Shown here: piece after piece, positions 1 to 8,457 of the stretch
Layout of the letters: the number at the start of each line of letters is the position of its first letter
Position numbering within the stretch: position 1 is the first letter of the stretch
Source: Maricaulis sp048270265
GTDB taxonomy: Bacteria; Pseudomonadota; Alphaproteobacteria; Caulobacterales; Maricaulaceae
Length of the DNA: 64,000 nt
Assembly (NCBI RefSeq): GCF_048270265.1
Contig: NZ_JBLWTD010000008.1
Location: 1-64,000 of the forward strand
Direction of reading: 5' to 3'
Made by a program: the position numbers and the translations under genes
Notes under the pieces: model-generated
Databases searched by the model: none
Told to the model about the DNA's origin: nothing
What the model saw: the letters and a program-made list of their open reading frames with translations, nothing else

Positions 1-108
1 TGGCAGGGGCAGGAGCGTCATTTCTATGCCATGCCCTGGGAAGATCGCTATATATGGGGCGTTACGGCAGGTCTGTTGAAGTCGCTGCACGACAAGCTGT
101 ATGGGTAG
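1..108 (+). CDS. NUDIX hydrolase, CoA pyrophosphatase-like (C-terminal fragment)
   Basis: Only the last 35 residues are inside the window; the reading frame is open from base 1 and stops with TAG at 106-108. The tail, with HFYAMPWEDRYIWGVTAG followed by LLKSLHDKL, is what the end of COG0494-type CoA pyrophosphatases looks like. The order NUDIX gene, DUF6111, cca is common in related alphaproteobacteria and supports the call. The NUDIX box itself lies upstream of the window, so catalytic residues cannot be checked. Confidence 0.7.
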   Translation, partial: WQGQERHFYAMPWEDRYIWGVTAGLLKSLHDKLYG

Positions 109-111
109 AAC

Positions 112-429
112 ATGATCCGCATCACCATTCTCGAGATTGCTTCCTTCTTTCTGCCATTCCTGATTTTCTTTATCTGGCGCTGGCAGTCGAATTCCGAACA
201 TCCCATCGAGGCGACGCCAACCCTGCGGCTGGCGGCGATCGGGGCCGGCCTGTCGATCCTCGTCCTGATCTCGCTGGTCATGCTGGAGTCGAGCCAGGGC
301 AGCCATGAGGGCGAGGTCTATGTGCCCCCGCGCGTCGTTGACGGCCGTGTCGTGCCCGGCCATTTCGTGCCCGTCGAAGAGTTTGAGGCCGGCAACCCCG
401 CGACGGGTGAGACCACCGAGCCGCAATGA
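112..429 (+). CDS. DUF6111-like small membrane protein
   Basis: A 105-residue protein of unknown function. It has two hydrophobic segments, about residues 5-23 (ending FLIFFIW) and 39-58 (AAIGAGLSILVLISLVML), followed by an acidic, proline-rich tail with VYVPPRVVDGRVVPGHFVP, a hallmark of the DUF6111 family. It starts 3 nt after the NUDIX stop and its stop overlaps the cca start in ATGA (426-429), so the three genes are probably one translationally coupled operon. No role is known; the operon suggests only housekeeping co-transcription. Confidence 0.8.
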   Translation: MIRITILEIASFFLPFLIFFIWRWQSNSEHPIEATPTLRLAAIGAGLSILVLISLVMLESSQGSHEGEVYVPPRVVDGRVVPGHFVPVEEFEAGNPATGETTEPQ

Positions 430-1679
430 CGGCAGCCCGCGCCCTCCCGACCCGTCTTGATCCGACCGATCACGTCTGGATGCGCGATCCGGCGACGCAG
501 GCGGTGATGGATGCGCTGGAGGCCGCACGGCCCGGCGGCTCACGCTATGTCGGCGGCTGTATCCGCAATGCCCTGCTGGGCAAGCCCGTCGCCGATGTTG
601 ATATCGCCACCCAGCTCCTGCCCGAACAGGTCGTCGAGGCGGCCCGGGCGGCGGGCCTGAAACCGGTGCCGACCGGTATCCGCCACGGCACGGTTTCCAT
701 CATCTCCGCTGGTCGCCCGTTTGAAGTCACCACGCTGCGCCGCGATGTCGAGACCGATGGCCGACGCGCCGTGGTCGCCTTCACCGAGGACTGGGATGAG
801 GACGCCCGGCGCCGCGATTTCCGGCTCAACGCCCTTTATGCCGACCGGAACGGGATCATTCATGATCCGACCGGAGGCCTAGCCGATCTCGATCCATGCC
901 ATTTCGTGTTTGTCGGTTCGGCGGAAAACCGCATCCGCGAGGACTATCTGCGCACCCTGCGCCTGTTCCGATTCGAGGCCTGGTACGGGGCCGGCGCGCC
1001 TGACCCGGAAGGGGTGGAAGCGGCGGCGCGGCTGAAGCAGGGCCTGCACACCCTGTCGGCCGAGCGGGTCTGGTCGGAGCTGAAAAAACTGCTCGCCGCA
1101 CCCGATCCGGGGCCGGCCATCGCCGTAATGGCCGAACACGGCATCCTGTCAGAAATTCTGGGAGTGAACGGATCCTTAAGAATCCTTGGAGGTATTATAA
1201 ACCAAGATATCACTGCCGGTCTGGAACCCGACCCGCTTTTGCGGTTTGTGGCTCTTGTTGGCGGTGGACCCGAAAGGATCAGGATCATGGCAGCCAAACT
1301 GAAAATGTCGAATGCCGAGAGCCGGCGCATGCAAGGCGCGGTCGATCCGTCGCTGTGCGGCGAGGTCGAGGCAGCTTTCACCGACATGGCCGCAGCGGAG
1401 CGGGCGATCATGTCGCTCGGCGCGCGCGCCTTTGAAGACCAGGTGCGGCTCGCGGCCGCCAGCGATGTGGCGCCGCCACCGCGTGACTGGACCCTGCTCG
1501 CCAAATTCGCCCGCGAATGGCAACAGCCTGACTTCCCCGTCTCCGGCGGCGATCTCATCCTGCTTGGCTATGAGCCCGGCCCGATGCTCGGTGATGCGAT
1601 GGATGCCCTCAAGGCTCACTGGATTGCCGAACGTTTCGAGCCGACCAAGGAAGAATTGATCGCGCGCCTGAAGCACTAG
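426..1679 (+). CDS. cca: CCA tRNA nucleotidyltransferase
   Basis: 417 residues. The enzyme adds or repairs the 3' CCA of tRNAs in the cytoplasm. The class II polymerase signature is clear: YVGGCIRNALLG (41-52) followed by DVDIA with the metal-binding aspartates D57 and D59. RRRDFRLNALYAD follows near 128-140, then RIREDYLRTLRLFRFEAWYG, the neck region for nucleotide selection. Length is normal for the alphaproteobacterial form. Positions about 1165-1215 are unusually AT-rich (VNGSLRILGGIINQDITAG) compared with the rest of the gene, perhaps a recent local change. The ATG overlaps the DUF6111 stop. A strong terminator follows at 1708-1736. Confidence 0.95.
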   Translation: MTAARALPTRLDPTDHVWMRDPATQAVMDALEAARPGGSRYVGGCIRNALLGKPVADVDIATQLLPEQVVEAARAAGLKPVPTGIRHGTVSIISAGRPFEVTTLRRDVETDGRRAVVAFTEDWDEDARRRDFRLNALYADRNGIIHDPTGGLADLDPCHFVFVGSAENRIREDYLRTLRLFRFEAWYGAGAPDPEGVEAAARLKQGLHTLSAERVWSELKKLLAAPDPGPAIAVMAEHGILSEILGVNGSLRILGGIINQDITAGLEPDPLLRFVALVGGGPERIRIMAAKLKMSNAESRRMQGAVDPSLCGEVEAAFTDMAAAERAIMSLGARAFEDQVRLAAASDVAPPPRDWTLLAKFAREWQQPDFPVSGGDLILLGYEPGPMLGDAMDALKAHWIAERFEPTKEELIARLKH

Positions 1680-1707
1680 GCTTCGCGCATTGATCCTTGA
1701 ATGAGTG

Positions 1708-1736
1708 AAAAGCCCCGGTCCTGGACCGGGGCTTTT
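1708..1736. terminator. bidirectional intrinsic terminator between cca and CPBP gene
   Basis: A near-perfect palindrome: 14-base arms beginning AAAAGCCCCGG and ending CCGGGGCTTTT around a tiny loop. The A-run on one side and T-run on the other allow it to end transcription of cca (+) and of the convergent protease gene (-). Confidence 0.9.
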
Positions 1737-1749
1737 TCCTGCGTGGGAT

Positions 1750-2460
1750 TCACATGTCGAGATCGGCGTAATGGGCGGTGAAGACCAACGTGTCGACCAG
1801 GCCATGGGCCATGATGAGCGGCCAGAGATTGCGCTTGTAGACCAGGTAGAGCACGCCGAGCGCGACGCCGATCATGCCGGTCGAGACCCAGCCGCGCAGG
1901 CCCTGATAGTAGAAATGCCCGTAGCCGAAGACGAAACCGGCGAACAGGACGGCGAGAACCAGCGCGGCGCCCTTGCCGCCGAACACGCGCGCCGCCCAGG
2001 TGATGAGAACCCCGCGGAAAAACATCTCCTCGGCAAAACCGCCGCTGACCCAGGAAAGCGTGACCCAGAGCAGATAGACCGGCAGATTGCCGCGCACATC
2101 GCCCCAGCGTTCCGCGACCCCGGCAGGCTGTTCGGCAACCGACCACAGACCCAGGGCATCGCCGGCCAGTCCGGTCAGAACACCCGTGGCCAGGATCGCC
2201 ACCACGCCCAGCAGGGCCTGGGGCACTATAAGGAGTTTCGCCTTGAGACCGGGCAGGGGACGCAGACCGATCTCTGACCAGGTTTCGCCACGCCGCTGCA
2301 TCCAGATGGAGAACAGCACCAGGGTCAGGGCGAGCGAGACCGGGCCGGAGAATTTCCAGATATACTCGTCGAGGATCAGTTTCGAAATCAGTGCGAAGGC
2401 CACGACGTAGCCCAGTTCGATCAGGGAGCGGATGCGGGATGGCGGATTTGTATCAGTCAT
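1750..2460 (-). CDS. CPBP family intramembrane glutamic endopeptidase (copy 1)
   Basis: 236 residues, multi-pass membrane protein of the Abi/CAAX-protease (CPBP) family. The three catalytic motifs are intact: EEMFFR (144-149), a histidine in FGYGHFYY (H182), and HGLVD (219-223). The ATG at 2460 was chosen because AGGGAG precedes it; a longer upstream reading is open but lies in the intergenic gap and second protease gene. It is collinear without a single gap with the next gene (also 236 residues), so the pair is a tandem duplication. Substrates are unknown; family members process prenylated proteins, bacteriocins or signalling proteins. Confidence 0.88.
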   Translation of the reverse strand: MTDTNPPSRIRSLIELGYVVAFALISKLILDEYIWKFSGPVSLALTLVLFSIWMQRRGETWSEIGLRPLPGLKAKLLIVPQALLGVVAILATGVLTGLAGDALGLWSVAEQPAGVAERWGDVRGNLPVYLLWVTLSWVSGGFAEEMFFRGVLITWAARVFGGKGAALVLAVLFAGFVFGYGHFYYQGLRGWVSTGMIGVALGVLYLVYKRNLWPLIMAHGLVDTLVFTAHYADLDM

Positions 2461-2519
2461 GAAGGGTCTCCCTGAGGGGGGTGAGTGCGAAGGTGGGGTG
2501 GGGCGAGCTTCGCCGGGGC

Positions 2520-3230
2520 CTAGACCTCGACACCGAGATAGAGCGCGGTGAAGCCGATCGAATCGACCAGGGCGTGGGCGACGATCAGCGGCCAGAGATT
2601 GCGCTTGTAGAGCAGGTAGAGCGTTCCGATCGCAAAGCCGATGGCGGCTATCGAGAGCAGGCCGCTCAGGCCCTGATAATAGAAGTGCACGCCGCCAAAC
2701 ATCAGCGCCGGCAGGACCACCATCAGGACGGGCCGCAGGGCCGAGGCGGGCAGGATGCCTTCGATGCGGCGCATCAGATAACCGCGGAAGAAGACTTCCT
2801 CGCCAAAACCGCCGCTGACGATGCCCAGCCCCATCCACATCAGATAGCGCGGCAGATTGCCGGTGGTCCCGGCAAAGCGATCTTCAACGCCGGAGGGGGT
2901 GACGCTCATGTCCCAAAGCCCCAGGGCCTCGCCGCCAAGGCCAACCACGGCACCGGAGCCCATGATCGCGACCATGCCGAGAACCACCTGCGGCAGGAAC
3001 CAGAGTTTTGATTTCAGACCGGGCAGTCCGCGAAGGCCGAAATCGGACCAGGATTCAGAACGCAGGCGGGCAAGAAGGGCGATGAAGGCGATGGTGCAGG
3101 CCATCGACATCGGTCCGGCAAAACGCCAGGCGATCGGATCGAACAGCATTTTCGTCAGGATCAGGCAGGCAATGGCCGCACCCAGTTCGAGCACAAGGAA
3201 GCGGGGTTTCTGCGGGGCGTAGACAGGCAT
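2520..3230 (-). CDS. CPBP family intramembrane glutamic endopeptidase (copy 2)
   Basis: 236 residues, same architecture as its downstream neighbour with motifs at identical coordinates: EEVFFR (144-149), H182 in GGVHFYYQG, and HALVD (219-223). WSDFGLRGLPGLKSKL and YKRNLWPLI are shared blocks. About 59 nt separate it from copy 1, with an AGGGAGAC ribosome site for copy 1 in the gap, so the two may be one operon. There is no strong Shine-Dalgarno before this ATG. All catalytic residues are retained in both copies, so neither looks degenerate. Confidence 0.88.
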   Translation of the reverse strand: MPVYAPQKPRFLVLELGAAIACLILTKMLFDPIAWRFAGPMSMACTIAFIALLARLRSESWSDFGLRGLPGLKSKLWFLPQVVLGMVAIMGSGAVVGLGGEALGLWDMSVTPSGVEDRFAGTTGNLPRYLMWMGLGIVSGGFGEEVFFRGYLMRRIEGILPASALRPVLMVVLPALMFGGVHFYYQGLSGLLSIAAIGFAIGTLYLLYKRNLWPLIVAHALVDSIGFTALYLGVEV

Positions 3231-3307
3231 TGTGATACCATCGGATTGGAGGGATGAAGCGGTTCACCGAATAGCGAACACCGCCTCTTCTCCCATCGTC
3301 CCCGGTT

Positions 3308-4120
3308 TCAATCTTGCACGATTGTGCGGGCGCTTCGCGCTGCTGGTGTGACGCTACGCTTCCAGCGAAACGGGCTCAATCCGTGGGCCGCCTTGAAATG
3401 GCGCGTCATGTGGCTTTGATCATTGAAGCCGCAGGCCAGTGCCGTCTGGGCGATGCTCTCGCCCCGCTGGATGCGGTCGCGTGCGGCATCAAGGCGCCGC
3501 ATCAGCAGATAGCGATAGGGGCTGGTGCCGTGCAGGCGGCGAAAGTCTCGCGACAGTTGCCAGCGATCCTGCCCGGCGGCCTGTTCCAGATCCTGCATCG
3601 AGACCGGCTGGTCGAGATGGTCGTGTATATAGCTGCGGGCGCGTTCGCTGGCGCGAGCGTCGAGCGGGCCGTCAAGCGCGGCCTGGCCGGAGGCGGCGTG
3701 CAGGGCGGTCGCGATATCGAACAGGGCCTCGTCCTGCTGCAGGGGGGAGAGCTCGTCCGCCGGGTGCGACAGGGCTGTTCTGACAGCCTGGAGGAGACCG
3801 GGGTGGGCTGACTGGCCGCCTTGGATGAATGGCAGGGCGCGGCCAGGCAGAATGGAGCCGAGGGCGCCTGGTTGAATCGTGATGGCCCGATAGGTGAAGC
3901 CGTCATCGGTGCCGGCGTGTCCGTCGTGCAATTCGTCGGGGTGGAGCACGACAAGCTCCCCGGGCAGGGACCGGCGCGCGCCGCCGCGATAGTTGAAACA
4001 CTGTACACCGCGCAGGGTCAGTCCGAGTGTGTACACGTCGTGGCGATGCGGTGAAAAGGCGGTGCGACCGAGGCTGGCCTGGAAGCGCCGGATTTTGCAA
4101 TCGGTGTGTTGCTGGCGCAT
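3308..4120 (-). CDS. AraC family transcriptional regulator
   Basis: 270 residues. The N-terminal half is a cupin-like sensing domain (HRHDVYTLGLTLRGVQCF near 27-44; GELVVLHPDELHDGHAG near 54-70). The C-terminal roughly 100 residues carry two helix-turn-helix units, MQDLEQAAGQDRWQLSRDF and IAQTALACGFNDQSHMTRHF, the AraC/XylS signature. The effector and targets are not evident. It lies upstream of the protease pair on the same strand with a 77-nt gap, so it could regulate them, but no operator was recognised. Confidence 0.9.
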   Translation of the reverse strand: MRQQHTDCKIRRFQASLGRTAFSPHRHDVYTLGLTLRGVQCFNYRGGARRSLPGELVVLHPDELHDGHAGTDDGFTYRAITIQPGALGSILPGRALPFIQGGQSAHPGLLQAVRTALSHPADELSPLQQDEALFDIATALHAASGQAALDGPLDARASERARSYIHDHLDQPVSMQDLEQAAGQDRWQLSRDFRRLHGTSPYRYLLMRRLDAARDRIQRGESIAQTALACGFNDQSHMTRHFKAAHGLSPFRWKRSVTPAARSARTIVQD

Positions 4121-4225
4121 GTTCGTTCCCGTTCCGCTGCATCCCTGTTGCTAGGATGCACGGGTGGAGCGGAATGGATGCAGTCCGGGACCGCGATTGC
4201 TTGCTCACATCTGATTGCGCTGGGG

Positions 4226-4717
4226 TCAGCCCGAAAGGGTCATGGTCTCGGCCAGAAGCCGGGAGGTCTGCTGATAGGCGGCGTTCGCCTGTTGCGTGGC
4301 CGCACTCGAGACAGTCTGGCCGACCTCTCCAGTGCCACCGATCGCTTCCTGGATCCGTGCCGCAATTTCCAGCTCGACCGCGTCGCGCTCTTCCTTGGGC
4401 AGGGCTTTCAGGGCCTCTTCCGTGAGGCCTTCCTCGCCGAGATATTGCGCCCGGATTCGTTCGGCCGGCGACATATGCGCCCATTTCAGGAATTCGCTGA
4501 CCAGGGCATTTTCATCGGCGCTGGGCAGCGGAGCGGTCTTGTCACTGCGTTCCAGACGGCCACCGCTCGCAACCGGTGCCGCAGGGGCACTGTCGCCGGC
4601 CGGCGCAGGCTTTGAAATCTCGATCGCAGTCCCGGTTGCTTCGCGGGTCTGGGTCTGCAGTTTTGCAAACCAGTCCGACACGCCCGGTGTCACGCCCGTC
4701 AATCTCAGATCCGACAT
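4226..4717 (-). CDS. hypothetical protein
   Basis: 163 residues, not recognised. No signal peptide or membrane segment. The N-terminal part is Pro/Ala-rich and low-complexity (about 33-52); the middle is helical and acidic with KWAHMSPAERIRAQYLGEE and EEALKALPKEERDAVELEI; the end is Gln/Ala-rich. A good ribosome site (GAGGGGGC) precedes the ATG at 4717. Base composition matches its neighbours. It stands alone between hemF and the AraC gene. Probably a real cytoplasmic protein of a narrow clade. Confidence 0.65.
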   Translation of the reverse strand: MSDLRLTGVTPGVSDWFAKLQTQTREATGTAIEISKPAPAGDSAPAAPVASGGRLERSDKTAPLPSADENALVSEFLKWAHMSPAERIRAQYLGEEGLTEEALKALPKEERDAVELEIAARIQEAIGGTGEVGQTVSSAATQQANAAYQQTSRLLAETMTLSG

Positions 4718-4889
4718 TCACGCCCCCTCATACGCCTCTGCATTGCAGGCGGGGTCGCAACAAGTGTGCCGGGATTGCAGCATTGAATTTATTGGGAAAT
4801 TCTTGCTTTCAGACTGCGGATTCCGCAAGAACGGCAAGATGCACCGGGCAAGATATTCCGCCGGGCGGCTGTTTGCCCCCGATCGTCAA

Positions 4890-5792
4890 TCACGGCCATT
4901 TTGCCTCGGGCGGCATGGAGGACAGGATGGATTTCACATTGCCGCCGGTCTCGAGACCGAACTTCGTGCCGCGATCATAGAGCAGGTTGAACTCGGCATA
5001 GCGGCCGCGACGGACCAGTTGTTCCTCGCGCTCATCGGCGGTCCAGGGTGTCGCCATGCGGCGGCGTACGAGCTGCGGATAGATGTCGAGAAAGGCCAGG
5101 CCGACATCCTTGGTAAAGGCGAAATCAGCGTCCCAGTCGCCGGTGTCGTGACGGTCGTAGAAAATGCCGCCAATGCCGCGCGGCTCATTGCGATGCGGCA
5201 GGAAGAAATATTCCTCGCACCATTTCTTGAACCGGGCATGGAAATCATCGCCATGCTTGTCACAGGCCTGCTGGCAGGCGGCGTGGAAGTCGATGGCGTC
5301 TTCATGATCCTGGGTGCGGTAGCGATCGAGCACCGGGGTCAGGTCCATGCCGCCGCCGAACCAGCCCTTCGTGGTGGTGATGAAGCGCGTATTCATGTGC
5401 ACGGCGGGCACATGCGGGTTCCACATATGCGCGATCAGTGAAATGCCGGAGGCCCAGAAGCGCGGGTCTTCGCTGGCGCCGGGGATCTGGGCGCGGAATT
5501 GTTCTGAAAACTCGCCATGCACGGTCGAGACGTGAACGCCGACCTTCTCGAACAGGCGCCCCTTCATGATCGAGGTGATGCCGCCGCCCTGGTCGGATGA
5601 GCCATCGCCGCGCGACCAGGCCTCGCGTACGAAGCGTCCGGGCTCGCCGGGATAGAGGCTCGCGGGGGCCTCGTCCTCGAGACGTTCGAACTCGGCGCAG
5701 ATCATGTCGCGCAATTGCTCGAACCAGGCGCGTGCCTTGGCACGGCGGGTGTCGAGATCGGTGCTGGTCGGGTGTGTCTGTGTCGTCATCAT
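4890..5792 (-). CDS. hemF: oxygen-dependent coproporphyrinogen III oxidase
   Basis: About 300 residues, the usual length. It converts coproporphyrinogen III to protoporphyrinogen IX using O2 in cytoplasmic haem synthesis. Family blocks: VGVHVSTVHGEFSEQF, WFGGGMDLTPVL, HRNEPRGIGGIFYD and RRGRYAEFNLLYDRGT, which includes the conserved histidines and the C-terminal substrate-binding loop. Two adjacent ATGs (5792 and 5789) are both possible starts; no strong Shine-Dalgarno separates them. Consistent with aerobic life, like the bc1 operon nearby. Confidence 0.95.
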   Translation of the reverse strand: MMTTQTHPTSTDLDTRRAKARAWFEQLRDMICAEFERLEDEAPASLYPGEPGRFVREAWSRGDGSSDQGGGITSIMKGRLFEKVGVHVSTVHGEFSEQFRAQIPGASEDPRFWASGISLIAHMWNPHVPAVHMNTRFITTTKGWFGGGMDLTPVLDRYRTQDHEDAIDFHAACQQACDKHGDDFHARFKKWCEEYFFLPHRNEPRGIGGIFYDRHDTGDWDADFAFTKDVGLAFLDIYPQLVRRRMATPWTADEREEQLVRRGRYAEFNLLYDRGTKFGLETGGNVKSILSSMPPEAKWP

Positions 5793-5828
5793 GCGCCATC
5801 AATACGGCGCTTGCCGCGAAGGGCAAGG

Positions 5829-5852
5829 TCGCGGGCCATTTGCGGCCCGCGA
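5829..5852. repeat. GC-rich inverted repeat after the helicase gene
   Basis: Nine-base perfect arms, TCGCGGGCC and GGCCCGCGA, around the 6-base loop ATTTGC, in the 74-nt gap between the helicase stop and hemF. It sits where a terminator for the helicase would be but has no T-run. Possible U-less terminator or RNA-stabilising hairpin. Confidence 0.45.
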
Positions 5853-5866
5853 CAACTCGTAGCGGT

Positions 5867-7168
5867 TTAGCCCGCTTTGCGCTGGCCACTCTGGCCCTGG
5901 CGGCGACCGCCAGGCTTGCGTGAGCCGGTTGCAGTGACAGTCTGGCCTTGCGGACGGCCGCCGCGGCGTTGTCCGCCCCCGCCGCCACCACGATTGCCGC
6001 CACCGGGCTTCTTGACCGGTTTTGGAATGTGCAGGGCGGCGCCCTCGGCAGTGAGATACTTGCCGATCAGGTTTTCGATCTCGCGCAGCATGGTGCGCTC
6101 GTCCGGTTCCACCAGGGCAATGGCAATGCCATCGGTACCGGCGCGCGCGGTGCGGCCGATCCGGTGGACATAAACCTCGGCCACGGTCGGCATTTCATAG
6201 TTCACGACATGGGTGATGCCGTCGACATCAATGCCGCGGGCGGCAATGTCGGTCGCGACCAGGATATTGACCGAGCCATTCTTGAAATTGGCGAGGGTTT
6301 TTTCCCGCTGGTTCTGGCTCTTGTTGCCGTGGATGGCGGCGGCGCGCAGGCCGTCCTTCTCCAGGTTCTGGACGACACGGTCGGCGCCGCGCTTGGTGCG
6401 TGTGAAGACGATGGCGAGTTTGACTTCCGGAGCTTTCAGGATGTCCCGCAGGGCGTTGCGCTTGGCGGAGGCATCCATCAGCATCACTTCCTGCTGGATA
6501 CGCTCGATCGGCTTGGATTGCGGCGCAACGCTGACTTCCGCCGGATTGTCGAGGAAATCGCTCGCCAGCTTGCGGATCTGGGCCGGCATGGTGGCCGAGA
6601 ACAGCATGGTCTGGCGGGTCTTGCGCAGCTTGGACATGATTTGGCGGATCGCCGGCATGAAGCCGAGATCCATCATCTGGTCAGCTTCGTCCAGGATCAC
6701 TGTCTTGACGCCGTCGAGGCGCAGGGCGCCGGTCGAGACATGGTCGAGCAGGCGGCCCGGCGTGGCGACGAGGATATCGACGCCGCCTTCAAGGCGCTTG
6801 ATCTGCGGACGAGGCTTCACGCCGCCGACAACCACGCAATGGGTCAGCTTCATGAATTTGGCGTAGTCGCGGATGGAATCGTCGATCTGGGCAGCCAGCT
6901 CACGGGTCGGCGCCAGGATGAGGGCGCGGCAATTGCGTGGGTTCGGGCGCTCATTGGCTTGTGCCAGGCGCGTCAGCAGCGGCAGCACGAAGGCAGCCGT
7001 CTTGCCGGTGCCGGTCTGGGCGATACCGATCAGGTCGCGCCCTTCGAGCAGGGTAGGGATGGCTTTCGCCTGAATGGGGGTAGGGGTTTCATAACCAGCG
7101 GCCGTAATGGCGCGGAGGACGGGTTCGGCCAGGCCGAGATCTGCAAATTGGGTCAAATGGACACTCAT
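5867..7168 (-). CDS. DEAD-box ATP-dependent RNA helicase, RhlE-like
   Basis: 433 residues. Remodels RNA, likely in ribosome assembly or mRNA decay. All core motifs are present: Q-motif region (ETPTPIQ, 27-33), Walker A AQTGTGKT (50-57), PTRELA (88-92), TPGR (136-139), DEAD (160-163), FSATMP and HRIGRTAR. After the helicase core there is a Gly/Arg/Gln-rich tail (GGGNRGGGGGGQRRGG) typical of RNA-binding extensions. The ATG at 7168 starts at the Q-motif region; the longer open frame upstream has no family match. No clear Shine-Dalgarno precedes it and the upstream gap is long (422 nt), leaving room for a regulatory leader. Confidence 0.92.
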   Translation of the reverse strand: MSVHLTQFADLGLAEPVLRAITAAGYETPTPIQAKAIPTLLEGRDLIGIAQTGTGKTAAFVLPLLTRLAQANERPNPRNCRALILAPTRELAAQIDDSIRDYAKFMKLTHCVVVGGVKPRPQIKRLEGGVDILVATPGRLLDHVSTGALRLDGVKTVILDEADQMMDLGFMPAIRQIMSKLRKTRQTMLFSATMPAQIRKLASDFLDNPAEVSVAPQSKPIERIQQEVMLMDASAKRNALRDILKAPEVKLAIVFTRTKRGADRVVQNLEKDGLRAAAIHGNKSQNQREKTLANFKNGSVNILVATDIAARGIDVDGITHVVNYEMPTVAEVYVHRIGRTARAGTDGIAIALVEPDERTMLREIENLIGKYLTAEGAALHIPKPVKKPGGGNRGGGGGGQRRGGRPQGQTVTATGSRKPGGRRQGQSGQRKAG

Positions 7169-7590
7169 ATTGAGGCGCGCGCACGGATTCGTCCGCACGC
7201 TGCACCAAATAATTTTTAAAAGAAGCTTGCGTAGGTCAGCCGCTCGGCGATGCCTCTGCGATACCGGCCAGCAAGTGGCAAATACCCGGGGGCGCTGATG
7301 GCGGTCGGAAGCGAAAAAGCAGCCGTCTGCCGGTACTCCCTGCGCGCCATGACTCACCTTGGCGTCTACGCGCGGTGCGCAGGCAAGGGAGAGATGGTCA
7401 CATGTTGCACTGCAGCGCAAGGCATAATTGATGCGGCCACGCAGGCATGTCCGGCCCCTGCCGGGGCTCCGGAGTTGGCACACAAGCCGCGGGCGCGGCG
7501 ATGGTCACACGGGTGGGATCAATAATAAAGGTTGCAAGCCTGCAGGTTTCCCGCTCCCTTGCGCGATGGATCAGAGCTTTGGGGGAAGTC
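7169..7590. other. 422-nt divergent intergenic region
   Basis: Lies between the helicase (-) and an unknown membrane protein gene (+). Open frames here look like read-through rather than genes. Visible items are an AT-rich patch at about 7206-7221 next to the helicase start and a near-perfect 16-bp palindrome at 7405-7420. Promoters for both genes should be here, but I could not assign -35/-10 boxes with confidence. Confidence 0.6.
7405..7420. promoter_or_regulatory. 16-bp imperfect palindrome, possible operator
   Basis: TTGCACTGCAGCGCAA is a palindrome with one mismatched pair, centred on CTGCAG, in the divergent gap. TGC/GCA-rich palindromes are used by several repressors, but no regulator can be named from sequence alone. 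Confidence 0.25.
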
Positions 7591-8457
7591 ATGGATTGGT
7601 CGTCAGTTGTTCTCGCCGCTATCGGCGGCGCCGTCGGGGCTGGATTGGGCACATTGCTGCTTGCGGTCCTGTGGCCGCGCCGTGCCACGGCAGATGGTGC
7701 AGCCCGCAAGCTGGATTTGCGCGGTATCGTGATGATCATCGTCGTCGTGCTTGGGGCCAGGCTGGGGCAACCCTTGCTGGATCCCGTCATCGGCCCGACG
7801 GTGCGAGACTGGATCGGCCCGGATTTCGAAGGCGATGTCGCGGAGATGATGGCGCAGGAGCCTTTCTTCCAGGTTCTGCAGGAAAAGGCTCCCGAGCGCG
7901 CCCAGGCCTGGCGCGATGCCGTGGCTGCCGCCTACCGGGAGGGCGGCGGTGTCGCGGCCGAACGCGTGGCCCGCACCGAGGGCGAGGCGATCGGGGCCTG
8001 GGTTATGGCCGAGTTCTCGCCCCGTGCGACTGATGAGGCCCTGCTGGATTTCTATTCGGCGCTGGGCAGGGTGACGCGTGAGACATTGCTGGATCATCCC
8101 CGGGACTGTTACGGCTTTTATTTCCCCGGTGTGCCGGGTGGCCCGCCGAGCCCGGATCTTGAGGCATTGGGCGTAGACCCGCTCGTGCTGGCCCGTCAGA
8201 TGATTGAACTGGCTCGGACCGCAAATGATGAGGCCGTGCCGGTGAACTCCGAGGCCGGACAGGCTGGTGTGGCGGCGGCCGTGGCCGCTGCGAGCGAGGC
8301 TATCGGTGCGGAAAACATGGTGTTGTTCGGCGCGCGCCTGCCGGAGAACGACGCCGAGTTCGCCCTAATATGCCGGGGCATGCTGGTCTATCTCGACCAC
8401 ATCTCCACCTCTGACGATGCCGCCAACACCTTCCGCGCCCTGGCCTCGGCCGGCTAG
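7591..8457 (+). CDS. hypothetical membrane-anchored protein
   Basis: 288 residues, not recognised. Two N-terminal hydrophobic stretches (VVLAAIGGAVGAGLGTLLLA near 6-25 and IVMIIVVVLGARLG near 45-58) precede a mostly soluble domain of about 220 residues with two cysteines (DHPRDCYGFYFPG and FALICRGMLVYLDH). The ATG at 7591 follows GGGGGAAG; a longer frame to 7447 exists but its extra residues look like translated non-coding DNA. It overlaps the convergent trmL gene by 4 bases. Confidence 0.7.
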   Translation: MDWSSVVLAAIGGAVGAGLGTLLLAVLWPRRATADGAARKLDLRGIVMIIVVVLGARLGQPLLDPVIGPTVRDWIGPDFEGDVAEMMAQEPFFQVLQEKAPERAQAWRDAVAAAYREGGGVAAERVARTEGEAIGAWVMAEFSPRATDEALLDFYSALGRVTRETLLDHPRDCYGFYFPGVPGGPPSPDLEALGVDPLVLARQMIELARTANDEAVPVNSEAGQAGVAAAVAAASEAIGAENMVLFGARLPENDAEFALICRGMLVYLDHISTSDDAANTFRALASAG

